Origin: Caryophanales bacterium
GTDB taxonomy: Bacteria > Bacillota > Bacilli > JARBTR01
NCBI GenBank assembly: GCA_029240105.1
Contig: JARBTR010000002.1
Coordinates: 378,214 to 442,213 of the forward strand
DNA length: 64,000 nt
Direction: 5' to 3'
Below, in pieces: positions 27,209 through 38,507 of this stretch. Under the pieces are notes generated by a model. The model ran no database searches, had not been told where the DNA came from, and worked only from the letters and a program-made list of their open reading frames with translations. How positions within the stretch are numbered: position 1 is the first letter of the stretch; every line of letters starts with the position of its first letter. The translations under genes and the position numbers were made by a program.

Positions 27209-28114
27209 CTATTTCTTCATCAAACAAGACTCATACAAGCCTTTTTCTTTCAAAACAGAAATGAGTGTTTCGCCCATTACGGATGGTGTTTCTGCGACTT
27301 TGATACCACATGCTTGCAATGTGCTGATTTTCTCTGCAGCTGTTCCTTTACCGCCAGAAATAATCGCTCCTGCATGGCCCATACGCTTTCCTTCTGGTGC
27401 AGTTGCACCTCCGATGAAGCCAACAACTGGTTTCGTCATGTTGTCACGAACCCACTCAGCAGCTTCTTCTTCAGCTGTTCCACCGATTTCGCCAATCATA
27501 ATGACCGCATACGTATCAGGGTCTTCGTTGAAAGCCTTCAGACAATCGATAAAGTCTGTACCATTAACAGGGTCTCCACCAATTCCTACGGCTGTAGATT
27601 GACCAATACCAGCCTCAGTCAATTGATGAACGGCCTCATACGTTAATGTTCCAGAACGAGATACTACGCCAACATGCCCTTTTGTATGAATATAACCAGG
27701 CATAATGCCGATCTTGCATTCATCAGGTGTAATAACGCCAGGACAGTTTGGTCCGACAAGACGAGTCTTTTTGCCTTCCATATAACGCTTTACTTTTACC
27801 ATATCGAGAACAGGAATATGCTCTGTAATACAGATAGTTAAATCTAGTTCGCTATCAACTGCTTCTAAGATGGCATCTGCTGCAAAAGCTGCTGGTACAT
27901 AGATAACAGAAACAGTACAACCTGTTGCTGTTTTCGCCTCAGCTACTGTGTCAAAAACAGGTACGCCTTCAACAACTGTACCACCTTTACCAGGTGTCAC
28001 ACCGCCGACGATTTTTGTCCCGTATTCAATCATTTGTTTTGTATGGAAAAGCGCTGTCGAGCCCGTAATTCCCTGAACAATTACCTTCGTATCTTTGTTA
28101 ATAAAAATTGACAT
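27209..28114 (-). CDS. sucD: Succinyl-CoA synthetase alpha subunit
   Basis: 301 residues. It binds CoA in its N-terminal Rossmann domain ([16 protein letters not shown]), and the phosphorylated active-site His lies in [20 protein letters not shown] and SRSGTLTYE loops are intact. With SucC it interconverts succinyl-CoA and succinate with nucleoside-triphosphate synthesis in the TCA cycle. Its ATG shares one base with the sucC stop (TAATG), so translation is coupled. Confidence 0.97.
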   Translation of the reverse strand: MSIFINKDTKVIVQGITGSTALFHTKQMIEYGTKIVGGVTPGKGGTVVEGVPVFDTVAEAKTATGCTVSVIYVPAAFAADAILEAVDSELDLTICITEHIPVLDMVKVKRYMEGKKTRLVGPNCPGVITPDECKIGIMPGYIHTKGHVGVVSRSGTLTYEAVHQLTEAGIGQSTAVGIGGDPVNGTDFIDCLKAFNEDPDTYAVIMIGEIGGTAEEEAAEWVRDNMTKPVVGFIGGATAPEGKRMGHAGAIISGGKGTAAEKISTLQACGIKVAETPSVMGETLISVLKEKGLYESCLMKK

Positions 28115-29286
28115 TAGATTGCAGCTCCTTCCACCAAACGAACGATTTTTTGCGCACCGTCTGCCATTGAATCAGCTGACACCAAATTAAGGCCGGATTC
28201 TTCAAGTAATTTTTTACCTAAAGCAACATTCGTACCTTCAAGACGAACTACAACAGGAACTGTTAAACCAAGTTGTTTTGTTGCTTCAATAACACCTTCA
28301 GCGATTACATCACATTTCATGATGCCGCCGAAAATATTGACAAAAATCCCCTTCACAGCATCATCTGCCAGAATGATTTTAAATGCTTCTGTAACCTTTT
28401 CAGCAGTAGCACTGCCCCCAACATCTAGGAAGTTAGCCGGGTCCCCGCCATAATGCTTAATAATGTCCATCGTTGCCATCGCAAGGCCAGCACCGTTTAC
28501 CATACAACCGATATTGCCATCGAGCGCGATGTAACTAAGGCCAAAATTCGATGCTTCGATTTCCTTTGGGTCTTCTTCGCTCAAATCACGAAGTGCTTGA
28601 ATATCTTTATGTCTGTAAAGAGCGTTATCATCAAAATTCAACTTTGCATCGAGAGCCATGACTTGTCCGTCACCAGTCACTACAAGTGGATTGATTTCCG
28701 CAATGGAACAATCCTTATCGATAAAAGCCTCATAAAGCCCTGTAAGGAACTGAACAGTTTTATTGATTAGTTCCTTTGGGATGTTGATATTAAATGCAAT
28801 TCGACGTGCTTGGAAGCCTGTCAAACCTATTACAGGATCAATTGTCTCTTTGAAAATCTTTTCAGGAGTGTTGGCTGCTACTTCTTCAATGTCCATGCCA
28901 CCTTCTTCAGATGCCATTAATGTAACACGGGAAGTTGCTCGGTCTAAAACCAAGCCAACATAATATTCTTTTTTTATGTCACAGCCTTCTTCAATTAAAA
29001 GGCGCTTTACCTCTTTACCTTCAGGTCCCGTTTGGTGTGTTACCAACGTTTTTCCAAGGATTTCAGTTGCATATGTACGTACTTCGTCAAGGTTTTTAGC
29101 AACCTTAACTCCGCCAGCTTTTCCACGGCCGCCCGCATGAATTTGTGCTTTCACGACTTTAATTGTTGTTGAAAGTTGCTCAGCTACTTCGACCGCCTCT
29201 TCGACCGTATAGGCAACTCGACCATTCGGTACGACTACACCGTATTGCTTTAAAATCTCTTTCCCTTGATGCTCATGAATATTCAT
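28114..29286 (-). CDS. sucC: Succinyl-CoA synthetase beta subunit
   Basis: 390 residues. N-terminal ATP-grasp nucleotide-binding domain ([19 protein letters not shown] loop) and C-terminal CoA-ligase domain with [17 protein letters not shown] and [10 protein letters not shown]. It is first gene of the sucCD operon. RBS AAAGGGG lies before the ATG. The 487-base gap upstream to rnhB contains repeat copy 2. Confidence 0.97.
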   Translation of the reverse strand: MNIHEHQGKEILKQYGVVVPNGRVAYTVEEAVEVAEQLSTTIKVVKAQIHAGGRGKAGGVKVAKNLDEVRTYATEILGKTLVTHQTGPEGKEVKRLLIEEGCDIKKEYYVGLVLDRATSRVTLMASEEGGMDIEEVAANTPEKIFKETIDPVIGLTGFQARRIAFNINIPKELINKTVQFLTGLYEAFIDKDCSIAEINPLVVTGDGQVMALDAKLNFDDNALYRHKDIQALRDLSEEDPKEIEASNFGLSYIALDGNIGCMVNGAGLAMATMDIIKHYGGDPANFLDVGGSATAEKVTEAFKIILADDAVKGIFVNIFGGIMKCDVIAEGVIEATKQLGLTVPVVVRLEGTNVALGKKLLEESGLNLVSADSMADGAQKIVRLVEGAAI

Positions 29287-29490
29287 TGAAGGAAATCCCC
29301 TTTAATTGACTTTTTGAGCGTGATGAATCAATCACTCTATTATTTTATCGAAAAAGGACAACTATTGTCCATTACCTAAAAAACGAACAAGGTATAGGTA
29401 TTTTTTAAAATTAAATTATTTGCTCGAAAAACAACTGAGTTTATAATTTTTGAGTAATACTTGGTTGTCCTAAAATTTAGACTGTTATTG

Positions 29491-29683
29491 TTTAATGTTG
29501 ATTTTTACTCAAATAGATATGCCATGTTGTTAATTGATAAAATGGCGGAAATTCCTGTGGTCGGACTGAGGGAAACGTATACGTTTCCTCGTTTTAAAGT
29601 CTCATTCAGCCCTTTTTCCACGGGAAAAAACATATATGTTTTTGGCGCATTTTTTCTAATTCCCAACAATTAAATGGATGTTG
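29491..29683. repeat. Dispersed palindromic repeat, copy 2
   Basis: Shares with copies 1 and 3 the left arm AATTGATAAAATGGCGGAAA-TTCCTGTGGTCGG and the right arm CAGCCCTTTTTCCACGGG...CTAATTCCCAACAA. Its apex holds the palindrome GGAAACGTATACGTTTCC (29571-29588) and a second insert AAAAACATATATGTTTTT lies in the right arm near 29626-29643. It sits between sucC and rnhB, in the same orientation as the others. No gene is seen in the rest of this gap. Confidence 0.8.
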
Positions 29684-29773
29684 AAAAAAGTCAAAATATA
29701 TGGATATCCAACTTTAAAAAGACAAAATTTAAAATAGCATTCGATTTTTCTAAAAAACCGAATGCTATTTCTT

Positions 29774-30535
29774 CTATTTTCTATCCTTCAACGGCGCGAA
29801 AGTCATTCTGTGCCAAGGTGTTGGACCTAACTTCTCAATTGCAGTTAAATGCTCCTTGGTGCCATAGCCCATGTGCTTCTCAAATCCGTATCCAGGGTAT
29901 TTCTCTGCGTAATCTTTCATCAATCGATCTCTAGTAACCTTAGCCAAAATGGACGCTGCTGCAATTGAATTGGAACGCGCATCCCCTTTGATGAACGATT
30001 CCTGAGGGATTTCGAGGGACAATTTCATCGCATCGAGTAGCAAATAGTCCGGCTTGATTTGCAGGTTCTCAATCGCACGCGTCATTGCCACTTTCGTTGC
30101 CTCGTATATATTGATTTGGTCAATCAACTCAGAATCACAGATCCCTACTCCCCATGCAACGGCATTTTCAACAATATAGTCGTAAAATTCATCCCGTTTT
30201 GTTTCAGAAAGTTGCTTGGAATCATTCAATCCAAACAGCTTGAAATCAGGTGGTAAAATAGCTGCACCTGCAACCACTGGCCCTACTAAAGGACCACGGC
30301 CTGCCTCATCCACACCGGCGATGAACTGGAACCCTTTGGCACGCAGAACACTTTCGAAAGCATTCATCTCCTCAAACTTTTCCTCAAGCTGACGCTGTTT
30401 CAAAATTTGCTTTTCGCAGCTTTTTACCGCAGACTGAACTGCCTTACGACTATCGATCAGACATTCTTCGTAAAATGGATCTTCCAAACTCATAACACTC
30501 GATAAACGAGACTTAATTTCAATAACAGATAACAT
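29774..30535 (-). CDS. rnhB: Ribonuclease HII
   Basis: 253 residues, near the 255 of B. subtilis. Removes RNA from RNA-DNA hybrids and nicks at single ribonucleotides. The catalytic acid motif AGVDEAGRGPLVGPVVAGA (D and E), the third carboxylate in LLLDAMKL and the GYGTKEHL motif are present. The N-terminal ~70-residue extension is the substrate-binding region common in Firmicutes. I chose the ATG at 30535 behind GGGTG. The 321-base gap upstream holds a terminator and two 17-20-base direct repeats (near 30592 and 30646) with no gene. Confidence 0.95.
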   Translation of the reverse strand: MLSVIEIKSRLSSVMSLEDPFYEECLIDSRKAVQSAVKSCEKQILKQRQLEEKFEEMNAFESVLRAKGFQFIAGVDEAGRGPLVGPVVAGAAILPPDFKLFGLNDSKQLSETKRDEFYDYIVENAVAWGVGICDSELIDQINIYEATKVAMTRAIENLQIKPDYLLLDAMKLSLEIPQESFIKGDARSNSIAAASILAKVTRDRLMKDYAEKYPGYGFEKHMGYGTKEHLTAIEKLGPTPWHRMTFAPLKDRK

Positions 30536-30773
30536 GAATACACCCACTCAATTAGTTTCTACCATCTGATAGTACCATCACTTACATAACAAAAAAATAG
30601 ATTTCTAGATTTGTAACCTCATGGAGCCATCATTCTAATAAAAATAGATTTCTAAATTTGAATTAAATAGTCCCTTAACTTGAGTAACAAAAACACTTTT
30701 TAAATATAAAATTTGAAAGTAACTTACTTTCATAAAAGAAATCAGTTTTATTCAAAACTGTTAGTACCAACAG

Positions 30774-30809
30774 GTACAAAAAAACAGGTTCCAATATCTG
30801 AAACCTGTT
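30774..30809 (-). terminator. Terminator of the phosphodiesterase gene
   Basis: Arms AACAGGTT / AACCTGTT (30783-30790, 30802-30809) plus extra pairing, followed by TTTTTTT on the minus strand, about 50 bases beyond the stop codon. Confidence 0.82.
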
Positions 30810-30856
30810 CCATTTTTATAAATCGATGTATGAGAAAGAAAAAGTAACGCCTAATT

Positions 30857-33133
30857 CTAATTCTCAACTAATTCAAGTTGTTTTTCTTGGACATATTTTT
30901 GGAAGAAATCCTTAGCTGGTATTGGTGCATCATATATATATCCCTGGCAAACATCAGCGCCAACCTCTTTTAAATAAGTCAGTTGGTCTTGTTTTTCAAC
31001 ACCCTCTACTAGTGCCTCCATGCCCAGTCGTTTGATGAGACGAACAACCTCGGTCAACAATATATTTTGTTTGACATCATTGATATCGCCTACAAATGAC
31101 TTATCAATTTTCACCGTGTCTACATGGATATCTTTTAAAAGATTTAATGAAGAATACCCTGTTCCAAAATCATCAATTGACACTGGGAAACCAAAATTTC
31201 TTAGGGATTCTACTAAATTTTTAATTTTAACGGCATCTTCAAAAATATTTGTTTCAGTTAATTCGATTGAGATCAGATGTGGTGGTACATTATAGCTCTC
31301 TGCTATCCCTTTTATCGTTTCAACATAATCATCTCTAAAGAGCAATATTTTGGACTGATTAACGGAAATTGGGTATACAGTATATCCTTGATTCATCCAT
31401 TCTCTTTGTAGTTTACATACTGATTCGAACATGTATAAGTCCAATTTTGCAATTTTCTTGTTTTTCTCTAATATCGGAATAAATTTATTAGGATAAATCA
31501 GTTTCCCATTTGCATTTTTCCATCTACAAAGCGCTTCAGCCCCGACCATGCAGTTATTTTGAAGATTAAATTTTGGTTGCAAATAAACCTGAAATTCATT
31601 ATTCTCAAAAGCCTTCTGAAGGTCTTCTTCCAATTGCATTTTGGCAACTTCTTGGTAGGTTATTTCATCATCATATAAAATTGTTAAACTTTCTTTGTTT
31701 TCCTTGGAATATCTTAAAGCAAAATTCACTTTTTCAAGTAGGTTATCAATATTGTTCAAATTATGATCAATGACATAAATACCACAGACATATTCAACTT
31801 GATACGAAATATTTTCTGCCAAAAGAAGTTTATTTAATGCCTGTTTAATTTCTTTTCCAAGCAAAATAAGATTCTCTTCACCCTCAAAAGGAAGAAGTAT
31901 AAAGAACCGATCAATGTGACCTCTACCATAGACTGCCTTATCACCAAAAACCTTCTCTATAGCTTGATACATCAGCGAAAGTACATGATCTCCCTCAGCA
32001 TGACCGTATCGCTCATTGATTAAACGAAAATCTTTGATATCTAAAACGCAAATGGCACTAGTGACTTCTTCTTTCTTTTTCTTTTTCAAAAATTCTTTTG
32101 CAAGTACTCTAAATCTTGTCACGTTGTTTCCCTTTGTTAGCCAATCCACAAAGGTAATTTCAGTTATTTGATTCGTATATTTTTGGTGTTTCTTATACAT
32201 TAGAGTGAGCAATGCACCAGTGATTAAAATAAAAATCGCGTGAAAATAGAAAATATTAAAATTCAGAAAATTCCATCTATCTTTTATTGTGGAATACGGC
32301 ACTGCCACAGCTAATTTCCACTGATTTACCCCTACTGGTGTAAGGTAAACACCTACATCTGAATTATTTTGATTAAACCTAAAAAATCCAGGTTCATTGA
32401 GACTAAAATCTTGATTTAATGGATCTTTATTAGAATTTAATAAAAACTTCTCTTGAATCCAATTACAGGTTTTATCAAGTTCTTCTGTCGTATTATTGTT
32501 TCCGGTACTTAGAAAAACTTCACCATTAGCGAGAAACAAGTGTGTCTGACTTGTCCCTTTGTATGTACTTCTAAACACATCTTTAAGACTATTAGGATCT
32601 ATACCAACTGTTAGCACAGCGACTAATGTACTATTTTTATAGACTGGAGTAGCCATTTTAATCATATTTAAATCCATTGAGGAACTATTAGGGTCCAGGA
32701 TAACCGTTTGGCCCTTTAGAACTTCTTTAAATAATGGATCATTCGCAATAGACAGACCTTTGCCATTGCCAGTCTCAATTAAGGTTTTTCCGTTCAAATC
32801 TGAAATGGATATCATTTTAAAATTCGAATAGCCAATAACATTTTCTAGAATATGATTAAGTTTTGATGGTTCATCAAAATCCTCGGCAACAGTTACAGAC
32901 AATGTTTTCAACTCGCGTCTCACATCTTCTATACCTAATTGAATTGCATTAGCTTGTTGTACAGTAACTTCCTCTAAATTTTGGATACGGAACTCTTTTA
33001 ATGCACTATCTATGTTTCTATAAAATATATAGCTAGTTGCAAAAATAATTATAATAAATAGGATAAACACAATTAAATATTGCAGAATAGGATTTGACTT
33101 TATTTTTTTCAAGTATATCTCCTTATTTGACAC
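30857..33133 (-). CDS. Membrane Cache-GGDEF(degenerate)-EAL phosphodiesterase
   Basis: 758 residues: membrane span near 17-38, extracellular dCache-like sensor (about 40-285), second span (about 290-312), GGDEF domain (about 335-490) and EAL domain (about 505-750). The GGDEF signature is GRGHIDRFF, so cyclase activity should be lost. The EAL domain keeps EALCRW, the SVNQSK Asn, ELTETN, DDFGTGYSSL, KIDKSF and EGVE motifs, so c-di-GMP hydrolysis is likely. It would couple an outside signal to lower c-di-GMP, favouring motility over sessile life. Inserted between rbgA and rnhB, adjacent in B. subtilis. Confidence 0.9.
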   Translation of the reverse strand: MSNKEIYLKKIKSNPILQYLIVFILFIIIIFATSYIFYRNIDSALKEFRIQNLEEVTVQQANAIQLGIEDVRRELKTLSVTVAEDFDEPSKLNHILENVIGYSNFKMISISDLNGKTLIETGNGKGLSIANDPLFKEVLKGQTVILDPNSSSMDLNMIKMATPVYKNSTLVAVLTVGIDPNSLKDVFRSTYKGTSQTHLFLANGEVFLSTGNNNTTEELDKTCNWIQEKFLLNSNKDPLNQDFSLNEPGFFRFNQNNSDVGVYLTPVGVNQWKLAVAVPYSTIKDRWNFLNFNIFYFHAIFILITGALLTLMYKKHQKYTNQITEITFVDWLTKGNNVTRFRVLAKEFLKKKKKEEVTSAICVLDIKDFRLINERYGHAEGDHVLSLMYQAIEKVFGDKAVYGRGHIDRFFILLPFEGEENLILLGKEIKQALNKLLLAENISYQVEYVCGIYVIDHNLNNIDNLLEKVNFALRYSKENKESLTILYDDEITYQEVAKMQLEEDLQKAFENNEFQVYLQPKFNLQNNCMVGAEALCRWKNANGKLIYPNKFIPILEKNKKIAKLDLYMFESVCKLQREWMNQGYTVYPISVNQSKILLFRDDYVETIKGIAESYNVPPHLISIELTETNIFEDAVKIKNLVESLRNFGFPVSIDDFGTGYSSLNLLKDIHVDTVKIDKSFVGDINDVKQNILLTEVVRLIKRLGMEALVEGVEKQDQLTYLKEVGADVCQGYIYDAPIPAKDFFQKYVQEKQLELVEN

Positions 33134-33269
33134 ATTATTTATATAATTTATGCCTTACAGTTCAATTTCATATAAAAAATTACAAAATTCGACAAATTAT
33201 AGATATAGTTTACTAGAGTCAATCTTAAAAAAATATTCAAAATTAACTTATTTGGTATAATATCTGAAT

Positions 33270-33306
33270 TTTTATAAAAAAAAAAGACTAACAAAAGTAG
33301 TCTTTT
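33270..33306 (-). terminator. Terminator of rbgA
   Basis: Arms AAAGACTA / TAGTCTTT around a seven-base loop, with a long T-run on the minus strand. It lies about 140 bases after the rbgA stop codon. The remaining 309-base gap up to the phosphodiesterase start has no gene. Confidence 0.8.
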
Positions 33307-33442
33307 CGTGTTATCATTTAGAATTTTCTGAATTATTGTACTTTTAACTCATTAAAAATGGGTAACCTTCTTTTAATCTCAAGTAAATTTACTTTTATAT
33401 TGTTTTTCTATCTAACGTTTACATAAGGATTGAAAACACAAA

Positions 33443-34348
33443 CTATGGTTCCTGATTGATTGGAACCTCAACGACGTTTTCTTTGTCTTCCGAAACTTCA
33501 AAATCAGCAGGAACCTCAAATGTTAATGGACCAAAACGCTCAGAACGAATGTCACGGATAATTAATTCTATTACTTTATCATAGTCAACAATTCCACCAG
33601 CGCCTAAGCATGCGCGAAGCTTACCAATATGCTCATAGGCTTCTAATGTGTTCTCAGAAACTGCATCCAGTTTGTAGATTTCAAGCAAACGATTTGGATA
33701 TTCTTTAGATAAAAATTCCAATCCATATACAGCAATCTCATGTAGATTTAAAATGGAATCTTTAATCGCACCAGAAATAGCTAGCTTTAATCCGATTCCT
33801 TTATCCTCGAATTTAGGCCATAGGATACCAGGTGTATCCAGAAGCTCAATTTCTTTGTTTAACTTGATCCATTGCTGAGATTTTGTAACGCCTGGAGTGT
33901 TACCTGTTTTTGCAATATTCTTTTTAGCGATACGGTTAATCAACGTTGATTTTCCTACGTTAGGAATCCCAATGATCATAGCACGAATTGCGCGAGGGCG
34001 AATGCCTTTCGAACGCATCTTTTCCCATTTCTCAAATAAAACTTCCTTAGCTGCGGCCGTAATTTGGTTTAATCCTTTACCCTCTTGCGAGTTTACCGCA
34101 ACCGCTTTCTTTCCCTTTTCAGCGAAGTATTCCAGCCATAAAGCAGTTTTATTTGAATCGGCCATATCTGCCTTGTTCAAGATGACTAAACGGGGTTTGT
34201 GTTGCACAATTTCGTCGATCATCGGGTTTCGTGAAGACAAAGGCAATCGCGCATCCACTAATTCAAAAATAATATCTACAAGACTAAGCTTTTCTGTAAT
34301 CTCACGACGGGCTTTTGCCATATGCCCTGGAAACCATTGAATGGTCAT
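33443..34348 (-). CDS. rbgA: Ribosome biogenesis GTPase RbgA (YlqF)
   Basis: 301 residues, a circularly permuted GTPase: G4 (NKADMAD) comes before G1 ([12 protein letters not shown]) and G3 (LDTPG). The opening [17 protein letters not shown] includes the conserved His used for GTP hydrolysis. It completes 50S assembly (L6, L16 and others join late). It follows lepB and rplS on the minus strand, the usual arrangement in many Bacillales. Confidence 0.96.
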   Translation of the reverse strand: MTIQWFPGHMAKARREITEKLSLVDIIFELVDARLPLSSRNPMIDEIVQHKPRLVILNKADMADSNKTALWLEYFAEKGKKAVAVNSQEGKGLNQITAAAKEVLFEKWEKMRSKGIRPRAIRAMIIGIPNVGKSTLINRIAKKNIAKTGNTPGVTKSQQWIKLNKEIELLDTPGILWPKFEDKGIGLKLAISGAIKDSILNLHEIAVYGLEFLSKEYPNRLLEIYKLDAVSENTLEAYEHIGKLRACLGAGGIVDYDKVIELIIRDIRSERFGPLTFEVPADFEVSEDKENVVEVPINQEP

Positions 34349-34409
34349 TTAAACACTTCCTTAATTGAAACTATAATTTACCAAATATTTATTTTACGAG
34401 AAATAGCAA

Positions 34410-34448
34410 CCAAAAAACAACCCGGTGGAATCGGAGAATCCATCGGGT
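34410..34448 (-). terminator. Terminator of lepB
   Basis: Arms ACCCGATGGA / TCCACCGGGT with one mismatch, then TTGTTTTTT on the minus strand, 13 bases after lepB. Confidence 0.88.
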
Positions 34449-34461
34449 GTAATTTTTAAAA

Positions 34462-35019
34462 TTAATCAGCGATTCTAAATTCATTTAAAGGCCAGAAAAC
34501 GAGACTTGTTTTACCAAGAATTTTGTCACGTTTAATTGGTCCAAGGTGTCTACTATCTTGGCTAAAACGACGATTATCTCCCATTAACCAGTATTCACCT
34601 TTAGGTATTTTTTTCATACCATGAAGGGCTTCAAGTGAGAAATTATCTGTTAATGTACCTTCATCAATTTGGCTTTTGTACTTATCCAAGTATGGCTCTT
34701 TAACCTCTTTACCATTGATAAACAGAACATCATCTTTGTATTCAATTGTATCACCTGGCAGACCAATGACACGTTTGATATAGTCGCGATCCTGTGTTGC
34801 ATGGAAAACAACAATGTCACCACGTTTTGGTTCACCGACAATATAGCCAATTTTATTTACAATCATACGGTTTTGATCATGTAGTGTTGGCATCATCGAT
34901 TGACCATCAACCAATACAGGAGCGAACAAAAACGTGCGAATTAACAGAGCAGCAATAATAGCGACTCCAAGTGCGATAATCCAATCACGAACTTCTTTTA
35001 CTACCTTATTTCTATCCAT
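34462..35019 (-). CDS. lepB: Type I signal peptidase
   Basis: 185 residues, SipS-like. One N-terminal membrane anchor (about residues 10-32), catalytic Ser in DGQSMMPTL, general-base Lys in DYIKRVIGLPGD, and the MGDNRRFSQDSRHLG box. It removes signal peptides on the outer face of the membrane. The ATG at 35019 has an unusually G-rich site (AGGGGG); an upstream start 16 codons away lacks one. It sits between rplS and rbgA. Confidence 0.95.
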   Translation of the reverse strand: MDRNKVVKEVRDWIIALGVAIIAALLIRTFLFAPVLVDGQSMMPTLHDQNRMIVNKIGYIVGEPKRGDIVVFHATQDRDYIKRVIGLPGDTIEYKDDVLFINGKEVKEPYLDKYKSQIDEGTLTDNFSLEALHGMKKIPKGEYWLMGDNRRFSQDSRHLGPIKRDKILGKTSLVFWPLNEFRIAD

Positions 35020-35124
35020 TTTATGTACCCCCTGAAGCTTGGTCAAAGTTCTGATTTTTAAATTCAATCTATTTGAATTTTACCACTAATAGGTAAAAAA
35101 TAGCTTTCAAAAATGTGTCATAAA

Positions 35125-35153
35125 TATGTAAAAGGGACTTTTGCAAGTCCCCT
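35125..35153 (-). terminator. Terminator of rplS
   Basis: Arms GGGGACTT / AAAGTCCC around a short loop, followed by TTTTAC on the minus strand, 16 bases after rplS. Confidence 0.8.
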
Positions 35154-35168
35154 TCTTTACATGTCATA

Positions 35169-35516
35169 TTAGCGACGGATTTCTTTGATACGCGCTTTTT
35201 TACCACGTAATTCACGTAGGTAATAAAGTTTAGCGCGACGCACTTTACCGTGACGTACAACTTCGATCTTATCAATACGCGGTGTGTTTAACGGGAATAC
35301 ACGTTCAACGCCTACTCCGTAAGAAATTTTACGAACTGTAAAAGATTCGCTAATTCCTGAACCACGACGAGAGATACATACGCCTTCGAATAACTGAATA
35401 CGCTCACGTGTACCCTCGACAACTTTAACGTGTACACGTACTGTGTCTCCAGGACGGAAAGCAGGAATGTCTGAACGTAGTTGTTCTTTTGTTAATTCTT
35501 CGATTAATTTATGCAT
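35169..35516 (-). CDS. rplS: 50S ribosomal protein L19
   Basis: 115 residues, the same as B. subtilis. Blocks include [35 protein letters not shown] and [31 protein letters not shown] (in part). The ATG at 35516 follows AAGGAG; translation upstream of it is the structured L19 leader and not coding. In B. subtilis trmD precedes rplS; here leader, repeat and other genes intervene, so the trmD end of the operon has been moved. Confidence 0.97.
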   Translation of the reverse strand: MHKLIEELTKEQLRSDIPAFRPGDTVRVHVKVVEGTRERIQLFEGVCISRRGSGISESFTVRKISYGVGVERVFPLNTPRIDKIEVVRHGKVRRAKLYYLRELRGKKARIKEIRR

Positions 35517-35640
35517 CGGTTTCAACTCCTTCCACACAAATGCTCTTGCATATAAATCACATTGCAGCGGAACATCGTAATAAAGGGTATTCGGCCAAGG
35601 CCGCATACCACAACGAACATAATATCATAAATGGTTATTA
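35517..35640 (-). promoter_or_regulatory. L19 leader (r-protein autoregulatory element)
   Basis: Directly upstream of rplS the minus strand can form a strong stem GGTATGCGGCC-TT-GGCCGAATACC (35609-35586) and a smaller TGCAAGAGCA hairpin nearer the start codon. A similarly placed L19 leader is known in B. subtilis and other low-GC Gram-positives, where L19 is thought to control its own synthesis. The match to that family is from memory of its position and main stem. Confidence 0.68.
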
Positions 35641-35689
35641 GAACGCAATAAATAGTTTATGAAGAAAGGTTTGTTTTCGTTCCTAATTT

Positions 35690-35866
35690 TAATGTGTTTT
35701 TTTTGAATAATTGATTTTTAATCAAACAGATATTTCATGTTGTTAATTGATAAAATGGTGGAAATTCCTGTGGTCGGGCTGTCAGCCTTAGGTCTCACTT
35801 AGCCCTTCTCACCATGGGAATACCTCTCATTTTCTCTAATTACCAACAAATTGTATGGATGTATAA
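35690..35866. repeat. Dispersed palindromic repeat, copy 3
   Basis: Third copy of the family at 18063 and 29491. Left arm AATTGATAAAATGGTGGAAA-TTCCTGTGGTCGGGCTG, right arm AGCCCTTCTCACCATGGGAA...TCTAATTACCAACAAA. Note the compensating change GGCGG to GGTGG with CACCA in the right arm. The apex is the small GGCT-GTC-AGCC palindrome. It lies upstream of the L19 leader, within a 446-base gap with no gene. Confidence 0.8.
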
Positions 35867-35880
35867 CAACGTTCATATAT

Positions 35881-35994
35881 AAGAAAAAGTAGGCCCCCAA
35901 CCAGGATTACCTACTCTTTGTAATAATATCTTGGTTAGCAGTCCGCCTTTGAAGCGGGTCGCTCTCGGAGCAGTGTTGACGCACTGCTCTTTTC
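35881..35994. ncRNA. Candidate structured small RNA
   Basis: A compact GC-richer block in an AT-rich gap folds into three hairpins: AGTAGG/CCTACT (35888-35893, 35910-35915), CCGC/GCGG (about 35943-35957), and GAGCAGTG/CACTGCTC (35968-35989), the last followed by TTTT on the plus strand; the first is followed by TTTTTC on the minus strand. AACCAGGATTA can alternatively pair with TAATATCTTGGTT. Either strand could be the transcript. I do not recognise the family. Confidence 0.33.
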
Positions 35995-36052
35995 ATTTTA
36001 ATCTTATCATTTGTAAACTATTCATGCAAAAATTCTATGTGAACCTATCTGA

Positions 36053-36496
36053 TCATTTAAGTGGGGTATTGCTTTTTGCTTTAACTAAATTCAAAATACT
36101 TAAACTGATTGCGAGCAAGAAAATAGAACAACTAAATAAAAGCGTACTTTTAGGATTATCATGCGACAGAATAATTAAACGTGTTAAAGCAGTGATTCCA
36201 AGGTAAATGAAGTATCTTAAAGGAAAATGATAGTCTTCCTTAAAATATTTCACAATCATTGCGATAAATTCAAAATACAGAAAGAATAATAAAATTCTTT
36301 CAAGGAAAATGTAATGATTTACTTTATCTTCCCCAGTCAAAATATTACTAACAAAGTGATAAATCTCCCCACATAAAAGGTAGATTAGAATTAACCCCAA
36401 AATAATTAATGTGATATTTAAAACATACGTGAAAAATGTGATTACCATCTTATTCATTTTACTTTCTATACTTACACGCTTTTCTTTTTCAATCAT
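36053..36496 (-). CDS. PsiE-family membrane protein
   Basis: 147 residues, four membrane segments. The block FLYFEFIAMIVKYFKEDYHF-PLRYFIYLGITALTRLI is diagnostic of the PsiE (phosphate-starvation-inducible E) family, whose function is unknown. A second copy lies at 40171-40626 with the same core. RBS AGGGGAG is five to nine bases before the ATG. No pho box was recognised. Confidence 0.85.
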   Translation of the reverse strand: MIEKEKRVSIESKMNKMVITFFTYVLNITLIILGLILIYLLCGEIYHFVSNILTGEDKVNHYIFLERILLFFLYFEFIAMIVKYFKEDYHFPLRYFIYLGITALTRLIILSHDNPKSTLLFSCSIFLLAISLSILNLVKAKSNTPLK

Positions 36497-36644
36497 TTTT
36501 TCACTCCCCTTTTATAAAAATTATACCGTATTTTGGAATTGAGGAAATACCTCTTTCGTAAAATGATTGTAAAATTAATGCTTTTTCAACAAAAAACGAG
36601 GAATTTCACTATGAAATTTGTCAATTTCCCTCACCTTTTCACTC

Positions 36645-36697
36645 CATAAAAAATCCACCATGTCCGCTTGTTGAAAGCAACGAACTTGGTGGATTTT
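36645..36697 (-). terminator. Terminator of gdhA
   Basis: Arms AAATCCACCA / TGGTGGATTT (36651-36660, 36687-36696) with further pairing inside, followed by T on the minus strand, 40 bases after gdhA. Confidence 0.88.
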
Positions 36698-36736
36698 ATA
36701 GTTATTTTAAGTTTTATCAAAATAATTTTAACTCAA

Positions 36737-38152
<1,416 letters not shown>

Positions 38153-38507
38153 CTACATGAAAAACACCCGATAAAACCGGGACAAATAACGTCTTGCCTC
38201 AACGATTATAGTACAATTCACAATTGATTTCTATATTGTTATTACCAAATGTAACTAACATTTGAATACGCGGAATATTCAAAATGTTTCGTCTACTCTG
38301 TGCGAAAAATAATCACGGACGAATCCAGTTATAGCAATGCTTTTTGCTTCCTTTTCAAGGATTCCCCCTTTTGCTTTAATTACTCTTTTTGGAGCATTTT
38401 TGCTTGGAATGCTTGTAAAATTTAAAGGCATTTTAACTTGAAATTATAACAATTGCTTCTTTATGGTATATGCTTTTGAATACGGGAAGAAACCGAGAAA
38501 TGCGTAA

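Noticed and set aside
30592..30664. Two direct repeats AAAAATAGATTTCTA(G/A)ATTTG
   Set aside because: Short AT-rich repeats 54 bases apart in a noncoding gap; they could be chance or a minor duplication and have no evident role.
35517..35606. Thirty extra codons at the front of rplS
   Set aside because: They translate the strong L19-leader hairpin. The ATG at 35516 has AAGGAG and gives the normal 115-residue protein.
18063..35866. CRISPR array from the three repeats
   Set aside because: The copies are kilobases apart, about 180 bases long and palindromic, without regular spacers; no cas genes are visible.
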